DNA of 64,000 bases from positions 124,001 through 188,000 of the forward strand of contig CAWBKD010000002.1 of assembly GCA_963789225.1 (NCBI GenBank). Reading direction: 5' to 3'. The notes beneath the pieces were generated by a model. That model did no database searches and was not told the origin of the DNA. It was given only the letters and a program-made list of their open reading frames with translations. Of this stretch, positions 30,712-38,721 are shown in pieces. Positions within the stretch are counted from its first letter, which is position 1. Each line of letters begins with the position of its first letter. Source of the DNA: Palsa-504 sp963789225 (GTDB lineage: Bacteria; Actinomycetota; Actinomycetes; Streptosporangiales; Streptosporangiaceae). Position numbers and translations under genes: made by a program.

Positions 30712-32523
30712 TCAGCCGATGACGTGGACGGTCCCGCGGTCACCGTCGACGCGCACCAGCTGCCCGGTCCTGATCCGCTTGGTCGCGTCGCCGGTGCCGA
30801 CCACGGCCGGCATCCCGTACTCGCGCGCGACGATCGCCGCGTGCGACATCGAGCCGCCGATATCGGAGACCGCGGCCTTGATCTTGCCGAACACCGGCGC
30901 CCAGCTCGGCGCGGTCACCGGGCAGACCAGGATCTCCCCGTCGCGGATCTCGCCGATCTGGTTGACGTCGGTCAGCACCCGGGCGGGGCCCTCGACGATC
31001 CCGGACGAGGCGCCGGTGCCGCGGATCGCGCCCTCGTCCGGGCGCAGCCAGGCCTCGATCGTCTGCTGGGTTACCCCCCAGAGCATGTGCACGGCCGGGT
31101 CGTTGAGCGCCTCGGGCACCGGCCCCAGGGCGGGCGGCGGCGACCAGTCGCGCAGCGCCGCGAGCATGCGCTTGCGCTCGGCCACGATGGGCCGCCAGTG
31201 CGCGGCGCCGAGCGGCGCGCCGCCCGCGGCCCAGGCCAGCATGACGTCAGACAGCGCCTGGTCGATCTCGGTGTGGTGCAGCTGGAACACGTCCTCGGCC
31301 TCGGCCAGGACCCCGAACCGGGCCAGCAGCCCGCCGAACTCGCGGATCTTGCCGAAGAACTGGCTGGTGAACCAGTGCTCGCAGTAGAACTTGTGATCCT
31401 CGACGAACGGGAAGACCCGCCGGCACAGACCGAGCATCTGGTCGAACGCGCCCCGCTCCTCCTCGCTGACAAGGAGCTCGCGGTACTCGGTCGCGATCCG
31501 TTCCCGCTCCGCCCGCAGCGCCTCGGTCGGGCGGTCGGCCAGCCTGCCGGAGCGCACCTGGGCGACGTAACGCGGGAGCGCCGTGAACGGGACCGTCAGG
31601 TCGTCGGCCCAGCTGCGGTGGTGGTGGTAGAAGCCGTCTCCGGTGGAGACGTTGAACCAGGGCTCGCGGGCCTGCTCGAACGCGGCGAGCCAGGTCTGGC
31701 CGGCCTCGCCCCGGCCGGCCAGGGCCAAAAGGACCTCAGCCGACGAGCACCCCTCGGTGAACAGGTCGTCCACGCCGGCCTCGACGGCGATGCGCGCGAG
31801 TTTGCGGAGCTCGTCGTCGGGCCGGTACATGATCACGTCGATGCCGGCCACCATCCGCGCCGCGGTCTGGTCGCTGATCTCGGGGAAGGCCTGCTTGCAG
31901 AACTGGAAGAACACCACGTAGGCGCCGTAGCCCAGCATCAGCATCTCGGTGTGGTGGTGCCACATCTTGGAGAAAAGGTCGATGCACCGGTGGAAGTTCT
32001 CCCGGACGTAGTGGTTCTGCGCCACGCCCCGGGCCTCGGTCACTACCGAACTGTCCTCGAACTCGGGGAGTTCCGGCACCGTGATGGCCTCGATCTGGCG
32101 GATCAGCTCCCGCATGCGGAGCTTCCAGCCCTCGTACAGGTCGTCCCAGTTCTCGTAGTAGTGGGCGGCCCGCTCGCCGAAGATCGCCGCGCGGCGCCCG
32201 ATCTCCTCGGGGTCGGTGACCGGGATGGCGGTGATGTAGACGCGCCCGTTGACGATCCGGTGCTCGATGCCGAGCGTGGTGGGGAAGACGAACACACGGG
32301 CGGTGTTGGCGCCGATCGCGCTGTACGGGACCTCGGCCGTGACGGTGTCGAAGGCCGGCATGGGCTCGGGGAAGTGCATGGAGTTGTAGAACCAGAACCG
32401 CTGGTCGTCCTCGGGCTGGAAGCGCGTGAAGTACGGGTACATGGACCGCCAGCCCTCGGCTCCGGGTGCGTCAGCGATCTCCGACGGGAGGGGGAACCTG
32501 GGCGCGCTTCCGTTTCCGTCCAT
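30712..32523 (-). CDS. Phosphohistidine (swivelling-domain) subunit of a split dikinase, phenylphosphate-synthase alpha-like
   Basis: 603 aa, about 68 kDa. The first about 480 residues are a helical domain rich in Trp/Tyr/His, likely substrate-binding. The C-terminal 110 residues are a PEP-utilising mobile domain with the phosphate-carrier motif GGSMSHAAIVAREYGMPAVV (His about 566). The layout mirrors the 70-kDa subunit of phenylphosphate synthase and the middle-plus-C parts of rifampin phosphotransferase; the ATP-binding half is the next gene. ATG 32523 has a GAAGGAG ribosome binding site. It is the first gene of the operon running to 21033. Substrate unknown; a phenol, enol or alcohol is plausible. 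Confidence 0.82.
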   Translation of the reverse strand: MDGNGSAPRFPLPSEIADAPGAEGWRSMYPYFTRFQPEDDQRFWFYNSMHFPEPMPAFDTVTAEVPYSAIGANTARVFVFPTTLGIEHRIVNGRVYITAIPVTDPEEIGRRAAIFGERAAHYYENWDDLYEGWKLRMRELIRQIEAITVPELPEFEDSSVVTEARGVAQNHYVRENFHRCIDLFSKMWHHHTEMLMLGYGAYVVFFQFCKQAFPEISDQTAARMVAGIDVIMYRPDDELRKLARIAVEAGVDDLFTEGCSSAEVLLALAGRGEAGQTWLAAFEQAREPWFNVSTGDGFYHHHRSWADDLTVPFTALPRYVAQVRSGRLADRPTEALRAERERIATEYRELLVSEEERGAFDQMLGLCRRVFPFVEDHKFYCEHWFTSQFFGKIREFGGLLARFGVLAEAEDVFQLHHTEIDQALSDVMLAWAAGGAPLGAAHWRPIVAERKRMLAALRDWSPPPALGPVPEALNDPAVHMLWGVTQQTIEAWLRPDEGAIRGTGASSGIVEGPARVLTDVNQIGEIRDGEILVCPVTAPSWAPVFGKIKAAVSDIGGSMSHAAIVAREYGMPAVVGTGDATKRIRTGQLVRVDGDRGTVHVIG

Positions 32524-32629
32524 CGCGTACTCCTTCAGTCGGCCAAAAGGCGCAGGTCCGCACCGCCGACGCTGGCATAGCAATCAGGGCCATTCAATGG
32601 CGAACCCCACGATTTCGGTCGGCCAGATC

Positions 32630-32645
32630 TTGGGTCACGACCCAA
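32630..32645. promoter_or_regulatory. Inverted repeat TTGGGTC-N2-GACCCAA upstream of the dikinase/carboxylase operon
   Basis: Perfect 7-bp arms around AC, 107 bp upstream of the operon's first start codon and 10 bp past the methyltransferase stop. It could be an operator for the operon or, less likely (no T-run), a short terminator stem. It is the only strong symmetry in 32524-32654; no clear -35/-10 could be set. Confidence 0.4.
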
Positions 32646-32654
32646 ACGCGCGCG

Positions 32655-33479
32655 CTACGGCTTCCTGGCCACCACGGCGTAGAGCGGGATCGGCTCTGAC
32701 GGCACCGGCTCGGCCTCGTCGGGCCGCCATTCCGGCACCGTGACCAGGCCGGGCTCGACCAGCTCGAGACCGGCCAGGAGGCCGGTAAGGTCCGCGCGGG
32801 AGCGGAGCCTGACGTGCTGCGGGGCGAGCTGATTCCACCGCTTCTCGGCTTCGGGCAGGGCCGGGTCCAGGTCGCTGGCCGGGTGCATGATCGCGAAGTA
32901 GCTGCCGGACGGCACCGCGGCGATGAGCTCCGCCATAGTCGACGCGACCGCCGCGTCGTCCTCGATGAAGTTCAGCAGGTCCACCATCATGACCGCGACC
33001 GGCTGGCGGAAGTCCAGGGTCGCCCGCGCTTCGGCGATGATCGTGCCGGGGTCCCGGGCGTCCGCGTCGACGTAGCTGGTCGCGCCTTCGGGGAGCGAGG
33101 TGAGCAGGGCGCGCGCGTGCGCCAGCACGACCGGGTCGTTGTCTACGTAGACCACCCGGCACTGCGGGGCGACGGACTGCGCGACCTCGTGGGTGTTGCC
33201 CGCGGTGGGCAGGCCGGTGCCGATGTCGAGGAACTGCCGGATCCCGCCCTCGGCGGCCAGGTAGCGCACCACGCGGCGGAGGAACGCGCGCGAGGCGGGG
33301 GCGGCGATCCTGATCACCGGGGCGACCGACATGAGCTGCCGGGCGGCCTCGCGGTCGGCCTCGAAGTTATCCTTCCCGCCGACCATGTAATTCCAGGCCC
33401 GCGCCACGTTGGCCACGTTGGCGTCGACCTTCGGCAGCGGCGAAGAAAAGGTCGTGGCCCTCACCGCCTCGTTCGTCAC
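32655..33479 (-). CDS. SAM-dependent methyltransferase, DUF574 family
   Basis: Actinobacteria-enriched S-adenosylmethionine methyltransferase of unknown substrate. Hallmarks: NVANVARAWNYMVGGKDNFE (about residues 22-41), the SAM loop FLDIGTGLPT (about 85-94) and the acidic VVYVDNDPVV strand end. I prefer the GTG at 33479 because it has AAGGG nine bases upstream and puts the family motif at its usual distance from the N-terminus; an ATG at 33566 is the alternative. It lies downstream of the two-component genes on the same strand. Confidence 0.85.
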   Translation of the reverse strand: MTNEAVRATTFSSPLPKVDANVANVARAWNYMVGGKDNFEADREAARQLMSVAPVIRIAAPASRAFLRRVVRYLAAEGGIRQFLDIGTGLPTAGNTHEVAQSVAPQCRVVYVDNDPVVLAHARALLTSLPEGATSYVDADARDPGTIIAEARATLDFRQPVAVMMVDLLNFIEDDAAVASTMAELIAAVPSGSYFAIMHPASDLDPALPEAEKRWNQLAPQHVRLRSRADLTGLLAGLELVEPGLVTVPEWRPDEAEPVPSEPIPLYAVVARKP

Positions 33480-33587
33480 CGTCGGCGACCCTTCAGCCGC
33501 ATAGCGACTCAGCGTATGCCCGCCGACACCGGTCGCGCCACCCCGTCCCCGGTCGCCCGGGGTCATACTCCGCCGGGCCAGCTCACG

Positions 33588-34241
33588 TCAGGTCAGGCGC
33601 CGCTCGGCGGCCCACCGGGTGAGCTGGTGGCGCGTGGAGAGCTGGAGCTTGCGCAACACCGAGGAGACGTGACTTTCCACGGTCTTGACCGAGATGTACA
33701 GCTCGCGGGCGATCTCCTTGTAGGTGTAGCCCTGGGCGATCAGCCGGAGCACCTCGCGCTCCCGGCTGGTCAGCTGGTCGAGCTCGGGGTCGAAGGCCGG
33801 CTTCGGGTCGTCGGCGGACGGCGCCGCGGCGAACGCGTCGAGCACGAACCCGGCCAGCCGGTGCGAGAACACCGCGTCGCCCGCCGCTACCCGGTGGATC
33901 GCGTCGGCCAGCTCGGCGGTGGAGATCGTCTTGGTCACGTAGCCCCGGGCGCCCGCCCTGATCACCGCGATCACGTCCTCGGGAGCGTCCGAGGCGGACA
34001 GCGCCAGGAAGCGGACCTGCGGGTGATCGGCCTTGACCGCCTGGACCACGGCCTGGCCGCCGCCGCCGGGCAGGTGCACGTCGAGGAGCACCACGTCGGG
34101 CAGGAGCGAGCCGATCAGGTCGATCGCGGGCTGCACGTCGTCCGCCTCGCCCACCACGTCGACCTGCCGGCCCAGCTCGGCGCGGACCCCGGACCGGAAC
34201 AGGCCGTGATCATCGACCAGGACGACCCTCGGAACGTTCAC
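33588..34241 (-). CDS. NarL/LuxR-type response regulator
   Basis: 217-aa DNA-binding partner of the sensor kinase. Receiver domain starts VVLVDDHGLFRSG (acidic pair and DH), with phosphoacceptor Asp in DVVLLDVHLPG (about residue 54) and Lys in GYVTKTIS (about 104). The C-terminal GerE HTH reads LTSREREVLRLIAQGYTYKE, then KTVESHVSSVLRKL. The start GTG overlaps the kinase stop by four bases (GTGA), so the pair is translationally coupled. Confidence 0.92.
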   Translation of the reverse strand: MNVPRVVLVDDHGLFRSGVRAELGRQVDVVGEADDVQPAIDLIGSLLPDVVLLDVHLPGGGGQAVVQAVKADHPQVRFLALSASDAPEDVIAVIRAGARGYVTKTISTAELADAIHRVAAGDAVFSHRLAGFVLDAFAAAPSADDPKPAFDPELDQLTSREREVLRLIAQGYTYKEIARELYISVKTVESHVSSVLRKLQLSTRHQLTRWAAERRLT

Positions 34242-35563
34242 GTGCGCCCCGCCGGGTGCCCCGCCGAGCGAGGCATCTTCAGCGAGACCTTGGTGCCCTC
34301 GCCAGGGGCGCTGGTCACAGTGGCGGCACCGCCTCGCCGGGACATCCGGCCGTGCACGGACTCGGCCAGCCCCTTGCGATCCTCGGGGACCGAATCGGGG
34401 TCGAACCCCTTGCCGCGATCCCGGACGACCACCGAGACCTCCTCGGGCTCGACCTCGGCGAACAGCGAGATCACGCCGGCTCCCGACCACTTCGCCGCGT
34501 TGACCGTCGCCTCGCGGGCGGCCGCGAGCAGGGCGCTCAGGTTCTCGTCGAGCTCGCAGTCTCCGACGGTCACCGCCTCGACGGGTACCCCGTACCTGGC
34601 CTCGACGTCCTGCTGGATCTGCCGCACCCCGGCCGCCAGCGTCATGTCCGCGTCCGCCTCGTTCGGCCCCCGCCCCTCGAACAGCCAGGAACGCAACTCA
34701 CGCTCCTGCATCCGGGCCAGCCAGATGACCTTCTGCGGATCGTCGGCCCGCCGCTGGATCAGCGCGAGCGTCTGCAGGACCGAGTCGTGGACCCGCGCCG
34801 CGATGTCGGCGCGTTCCTCGGCCCGGACCCTGGCCTGACGTTCGATGCCCAGGTCGCGCGCGATCCGCAGCCACCACGGGCCGAGGAACAGCACGATCCC
34901 GGCGATCACGGCCGCCACCCCGCCGAGCGGCGCCAGCAGGGCCAGGCTCGCGTGCGTCTTGGCTAGCGACACCGATCCGCTGAGGATCAGCGCGGTCGCG
35001 ATCGCCAGGCGGATCGCCGAACGCCGGTTCCGCGACGTTTCGCCGACTGCGGCGCCCAGCGGCTCGGCGTAATGCCGGAGGGCGGACTGCTCGTCCGCCG
35101 AGCCGTTCCGCCAGATCAGCACCAGCCCGGCCACGGTGGCCACCTGCGGCCACGCCCAGCTGGCGAACCAGCTGTCGTTGAATACCCCGCCGATGAGCAG
35201 GAACAGGGTGAGCAGCGTCCCGAGGCCGAGCGCGAGCGCGATGCCCCGGGAGTCAGACCGCGCCTTGTGAGCGATGCTGTGGTCCGCCCCGGCCGCCGGT
35301 ATCAGCAGCCAGGCCGCGACGTATCCGGCCACGCCGAATCCGGTAGTCACCAGCGCGATCAGCACGAACACGATCCGCACGACCGTGGGGTTGAAGCCCC
35401 GCCACTCCGCCACGCCCGAGGCCACCCCGCCGAGCAGGCGGTCGGACGGGTCGCGGCGCAGCGGCCCGCCGGTGCCCTGGTGCCTGCGCCAGAACGGGCC
35501 GCGGTGCCAGGGCTGCATCGAAGGCGGGCCGCAGTCGCCGGGCCAGCGTGGTGGTTGCTCCAC
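34238..35563 (-). CDS. PspC-domain sensor histidine kinase (NarL-partner type)
   Basis: Membrane sensor of 441 aa. After a Pro/Arg-rich start, a PspC domain (RLLGGVASGVAEWRGFNPTV, about residues 42-61, followed by a hydrophobic helix ending AAWLLIPA) precedes four to five more membrane spans. The cytoplasmic part has a dimerisation/phosphoacceptor helix around HDSVLQTLALI (His about 263) and a HATPase domain (EATVNAAKWSGA as N box, DRGKGFDPDSV as G1 box). PspC suggests response to cell-envelope stress. Start GTG 35563 is divergent from another PspC gene at 35704. An in-frame ATG 45 bp upstream is possible. Confidence 0.85.
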   Translation of the reverse strand: MEQPPRWPGDCGPPSMQPWHRGPFWRRHQGTGGPLRRDPSDRLLGGVASGVAEWRGFNPTVVRIVFVLIALVTTGFGVAGYVAAWLLIPAAGADHSIAHKARSDSRGIALALGLGTLLTLFLLIGGVFNDSWFASWAWPQVATVAGLVLIWRNGSADEQSALRHYAEPLGAAVGETSRNRRSAIRLAIATALILSGSVSLAKTHASLALLAPLGGVAAVIAGIVLFLGPWWLRIARDLGIERQARVRAEERADIAARVHDSVLQTLALIQRRADDPQKVIWLARMQERELRSWLFEGRGPNEADADMTLAAGVRQIQQDVEARYGVPVEAVTVGDCELDENLSALLAAAREATVNAAKWSGAGVISLFAEVEPEEVSVVVRDRGKGFDPDSVPEDRKGLAESVHGRMSRRGGAATVTSAPGEGTKVSLKMPRSAGHPAGRT

Positions 35564-35582
35564 GTATCCATCATGGCGCGCG

Positions 35583-35615
35583 ATCCCTGACCTGGCTATC
35601 AGGGCCATCCCTGAT
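35583..35615. promoter_or_regulatory. Candidate operator between divergent PspC genes
   Basis: CCCTGA (35585-35590) and TCAGGG (35599-35604) form an inverted repeat, followed by a third half-site ATCCCTGAT (35607-35615). The cluster lies in the 140-bp divergent region upstream of both the sensor kinase and the PspC protein, where an autoregulating response regulator would bind. Confidence 0.35.
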
Positions 35616-35703
35616 CCGTCCCGGATACCCGGGCCCCGAGATCGGGGGTGCGCGAGGGATCTTCCCGATGTGCTGGCCTGCCGCGCGGAGCCACTCTAGA
35701 GCC

Positions 35704-36030
35704 ATGAACACTAACGCAACGAACCCGCAAGCCATCACCGACGAGCCCGAGACCCACACCGACACTGAGCCCAAGTTCGGGTCCCAGCCGGAACGCGTCC
35801 TCCTCCGCCGGTCCCTCGACGACCGGATGCTAGGGGGCGTGGCCGGGGGCCTGGCCCGCTACTTCGGCGTCGACGCCGTGATCGTCAGGATCGCCTTTGT
35901 GGTCCTGACCTTCGTCGGCGGCGTCGGCATCCCGCTCTACCTGGCCGGACTGCTGCTGATCCCCGAAGAGGGCAGCGACTCCTCCATCGCCAGCTCCATC
36001 ATCGAGTCCGTACAGTCCCACTCACGGTAG
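35704..36030 (+). CDS. Small PspC-domain membrane protein
   Basis: 108 aa. An acidic N-terminal stretch of about 40 residues is followed by a PspC domain: RRSLDDRMLGGVAGGLARYF (about residues 39-58), GVDAVIVRIAFVVLTF and a second hydrophobic segment ending YLAGLLLIPEE. It is the same domain as the N-terminus of the divergent sensor kinase, so the two may sense the same membrane state or compete. The ATG at 35704 is chosen since it directly follows the promoter region. A DUF1707 gene follows 18 bp later. Confidence 0.85.
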   Translation: MNTNATNPQAITDEPETHTDTEPKFGSQPERVLLRRSLDDRMLGGVAGGLARYFGVDAVIVRIAFVVLTFVGGVGIPLYLAGLLLIPEEGSDSSIASSIIESVQSHSR

Positions 36031-36048
36031 TCAGGCAGGAAGATCATC

Positions 36049-36507
36049 ATGTACTCACAGTCAAGCTCGTCCCGGTCGCGCGGTTTCTCGCCCTTGTTCC
36101 GCGCCCCGTATGCGGACCAGCACGTGCGCGTCTCCGACGCGGAGCGCCAGGAGGTCGCCGACCGCCTGGCCGAGCACTTCGCGTCCGGGCGCCTCGACCA
36201 GGCCGAGTTCGACGATCGCGTCGGGCGCGTCATGGGCGCCAAGACCCGGGCGGACCTGGGCGGCCTGTTCGCTGACCTGCCGGAAACTGGGGCTCCGGTA
36301 GTGGCAGAACACCCGCGGTACCGGCGTCGTGGCCGTCACCCGATCCTGCTGCTTGCGCTGGTCATCGCGCTCATCGTGGTGGGCACGCACGTGGTCTCGT
36401 GGTTCTTCGTACCGTGGCTGTGGATCGCGTTCCTGGCGGTGGCCGTGCTGTTCCTGACCGGCCACCTAGGGCGTCCGCGGGCCAGGCAGGACCAGGATCG
36501 CAGCTAG
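36049..36507 (+). CDS. DUF1707 domain membrane protein
   Basis: 152 aa. The N-terminal DUF1707 domain has the typical VRVSDAERQEVADRLAEHF pattern and RLDQAEFDDRVGRVMGAKTR (about residues 25-70). Two closely spaced membrane helices follow (about 98-140) and a short basic tail. The DUF1707 domain is widespread in actinobacteria next to PspC and envelope-stress genes; its function is unknown. Its stop codon overlaps the stop of the minus-strand repeat ORF at 36504. Confidence 0.82.
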   Translation: MYSQSSSSRSRGFSPLFRAPYADQHVRVSDAERQEVADRLAEHFASGRLDQAEFDDRVGRVMGAKTRADLGGLFADLPETGAPVVAEHPRYRRRGRHPILLLALVIALIVVGTHVVSWFFVPWLWIAFLAVAVLFLTGHLGRPRARQDQDRS

Positions 36508-36884
36508 CGGTCGCCCGCGCTGAACAGCGCGGTACTCGGCGGCGGCGGGATGGCCGTCCCGGACAGCGCCGTGGTCGGCGGTGGCGGGATGGCCGTCCCG
36601 CATAGCGCGGTGGTCGGGGGCGGCGTGATCGCCGAACACGACACCGCCGTGGTCGGCGGCGCCGGGATGTCCGAGCAGGACACGGCCGTCCGCGGGGGCG
36701 GCGGGATGGCCGTCCCTGACAGCGCGGTACGCGGCGGGGCCGGGATGGCCGAACACGACAGCGAGGTCGTCGGGGGCGGCGGGATGGCCGTCCCCGACAG
36801 CGCCGTTTTAGGCGGCGGCGGGATAACCGAAGGCGACCGCACGCTGCTGCGTTCAGGCGGGCTGCCCTGCGCACCAGAGTCCAT
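36504..36884 (-). CDS. Proline-rich 13-residue tandem-repeat protein (hypothetical)
   Basis: 126 aa with a non-repetitive start (MDSGAQGSPPERSSVRSPS) and then about eight copies of a unit like TALSGTAIPPPPT. No signal peptide or membrane span. Some units contain a single Cys (LSCSAIPAPPT). The plus strand of the same DNA is also open (36550-36906), giving GGGGMAVPDSAVV repeats, but there the ATG lies inside the repeat and no unique N-terminus exists, so the minus frame is the better candidate. It may not be a gene at all: a 39-bp repeat array without stops would be open in several frames. Confidence 0.4.
   Translation of the reverse strand: MDSGAQGSPPERSSVRSPSVIPPPPKTALSGTAIPPPPTTSLSCSAIPAPPRTALSGTAIPPPPRTAVSCSDIPAPPTTAVSCSAITPPPTTALCGTAIPPPPTTALSGTAIPPPPSTALFSAGDR
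36526..36849. repeat. About 8 x 39-bp degenerate tandem repeat
   Basis: Full units begin at 36538 and recur every 39 bp; a partial unit precedes at 36526. Each contains GGCGGGATGGCCGTCCC or a variant. Unlike the 39-bp array in the biotin carboxylase, the units differ from one another, which points to an older array. Confidence 0.9.
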
Positions 36885-36943
36885 AGCTCTAATGCTGCGT
36901 CCTTGACGGCCGTTGCGGAACTGTCCAGGGGGATAAATCTTCG

Positions 36944-36980
36944 CCGCGCTGGCGGCGCCGCCGACGCTAAGCCAGCGCGG
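36944..36980. terminator. Hairpin downstream of the kinase gene
   Basis: CCGCGCTGGC (36944-36953) pairs perfectly with GCCAGCGCGG (36971-36980), with a 17-base loop. A 14-bp palindrome, GTGACCGCGGTCAC (36980-36993), directly adjoins it. They lie about 100 bp past the kinase stop, so a terminator is likely. The rest of 36885-37049 holds no gene that I can support. Confidence 0.5.
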
Positions 36981-37049
36981 TGACCGCGGTCACGGTCAAG
37001 ACGTCCGCGTACGAGCCGGCAAACTTAATGTCCGAGCTCGGGAGCAAAG

Positions 37050-37089
37050 ATCTCTTTAGGCCGAACGTGCGATGGTTCCCGCCTAGAAG
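37050..37089. repeat. 40-bp dispersed repeat element, copy at the kinase 3' end
   Basis: Begins ATCTCTTTA and ends CTAGAAG, with core CGAACGTGCGATGGTTCCC. It matches 46572-46611 across its 40 bp with few differences. It includes the stop codon of the kinase gene. The core also occurs twice inside the biotin carboxylase 3' end. Confidence 0.8.
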
Positions 37090-38633
37090 GGGTTTGAGGT
37101 GTTCGTGCTTGGCGAGGGACTGGGCGAGGTGGAGGACGACGACGACGGAGTGGGCGATGGCGTCGGTGAGGGAGTGGGCGACGGCGTCGGCGACGGGGTC
37201 GGCGAGGGAGTGGGGGATGACGAGGACGCAGCGGCAGTCGGGGACGCCGAGGTCTTGGACGCCGACGGCGACGCCGAGGTCGGCGCGGCCGGGGTCGGGG
37301 CAGGCGTCAGGAACGCCGGAGGCGCCGATGACAACGACGGTGAGGGGTTCGCCGACAGCGAGGGGGTCGGGGGGAACGTCGACGGCGGGAGCGAGACCGA
37401 ATGTGACGGCGTGGGCGTGGCCGCGGGCTGGAGCGTCGTCAGGCCGGAGCCGTGCACCAGCGCGTAGGCCAGGACGGCGCCGCCCACCACCAGCACGGCC
37501 ACGATCCCGGCCACGGCGGCCGCGCTGATCCCGCGGAGACGCCGCAGGTGCAGCAGGTGCGCCAGGTGGTCCAGGTGGTCCAGGTGCAGGACGTGCCATA
37601 GGTGCGTGCTACGCGCGGCGTGAGCCCCCCGGCGCCCCCCCTTCTCCCCGGCCTCGCGGGCGCCCTGGGACAGGTCCAGGTGCTGCGTGGCGAAGCCTTG
37701 CACGGCGGGCGCCGCGCCGAGCGGCCACAGCGCCGCCAGCAGCAGCGCCGCCTCGGCCAGGTGCGACCGGCCGCGTTCTTCCCAGGCGGGCCCGTAGATG
37801 CCGGCGGCGGCCGTCCGGAGCGCGGCGACCAGGCTAGTGCCGTCGGTGGGCCGGTATCCCGGTTCCTTGGCCATCCCGGCCTCGACCAGCGGGCGCAGTG
37901 GCCCGGGCAACGGCCCCAGCGGCACCGGCTCGAACTGATGCTGGTAGATCAGCCGCTCGGCGCTGTCCCCCACGAACGGGGGCCGGCCGGTCAGGCACTC
38001 GTAGAAGGTGGCGGTGGCCGAGTAGACGTCCGAGGCCGGGGTGGCCGGGGCGCCGCGCATCTGCTCGGGGGCCGCGTACGACAGCGTGCCGGCCGGGATC
38101 GGCCGGTCACCGGCGCGGGCGGCGATGCCGAAGTCCGTCAGCTTGCTCACGCCGTCACCGTTGACCAGCACGTTCTCCGGCTTGTAGTCCCGGTGGACGA
38201 CGCCCTGCCGGTGCGCGGCGGCCAGGCCGAGCAGGGATCCCTGCAAGACGACCAGCGCCGCCTCCGCCGTGGTCTGGCCCTGATTAGACAGGATCTCGCG
38301 CAGCGAGACGCCGTCCACAAGCTCCATGACGATGGCCGCGCCGACGTCTGACTCGACGTACTCGTACAGCCGGACCACGTTCTGGTCGTCCAGCGAGGAC
38401 AGCACGGTGGCCTCGCGGCGGAAGCTCTGGATGAACCCGGGGTCGGTAAGCAGGTCACCGCGCAGGTACTTGATCGCGACCAGGATGCCCGACGCGTCGT
38501 GCCTGGCCAGCACCACGTCGCCGAACCCGCCTCGGCCCAGCGGGCGCAGCTCGGTGTACCCGGGCACGCGCCAGCCGGCCCGGCCGCCGCCGGACCCGCC
38601 CGGCCCGAAGTAACCGGGACCGGATGACCCCAT
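37083..38633 (-). CDS. Transmembrane Ser/Thr protein kinase (PknB-like) with Pro/Ser/Thr ectodomain
   Basis: 516 aa. Glycine loop GRGGFGDVV (about residues 33-41), ATP Lys in AIKYL, catalytic loop HRDYKPENV (Tyr instead of Leu, frequent in actinobacteria), DFGIA and APEQM are all intact, so the kinase should be active. Before the membrane span is a His/Leu-rich stretch with His at nearly every third position (HVLHLDHLDHLAHLLHL). One span (about residues 375-397) is followed by an outside tail of about 110 residues made of Pro-Ser-Thr with SPTPSPTP repeats and no globular sensor domain. The stop codon lies in a dispersed repeat. Confidence 0.9.
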   Translation of the reverse strand: MGSSGPGYFGPGGSGGGRAGWRVPGYTELRPLGRGGFGDVVLARHDASGILVAIKYLRGDLLTDPGFIQSFRREATVLSSLDDQNVVRLYEYVESDVGAAIVMELVDGVSLREILSNQGQTTAEAALVVLQGSLLGLAAAHRQGVVHRDYKPENVLVNGDGVSKLTDFGIAARAGDRPIPAGTLSYAAPEQMRGAPATPASDVYSATATFYECLTGRPPFVGDSAERLIYQHQFEPVPLGPLPGPLRPLVEAGMAKEPGYRPTDGTSLVAALRTAAAGIYGPAWEERGRSHLAEAALLLAALWPLGAAPAVQGFATQHLDLSQGAREAGEKGGRRGAHAARSTHLWHVLHLDHLDHLAHLLHLRRLRGISAAAVAGIVAVLVVGGAVLAYALVHGSGLTTLQPAATPTPSHSVSLPPSTFPPTPSLSANPSPSLSSAPPAFLTPAPTPAAPTSASPSASKTSASPTAAASSSSPTPSPTPSPTPSPTPSPTPSPTPSSSSSTSPSPSPSTNTSNPF

Positions 38634-38721
38634 CGCCCACCTGGCTCATCTTCCGGTCCGGTGCGGCGCAACAGAACCCCCTGGTCACAAAAAGAAGAGT
38701 AACCCGCCGCCCCCGGCAAAC

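Noticed and set aside
21033..32523. Calling the operon a phenol carboxylation pathway outright
   Set aside because: No UbiD-type phenylphosphate carboxylase subunits, CBS-domain third subunit or benzoyl-CoA genes are present; only the dikinase pair matches.
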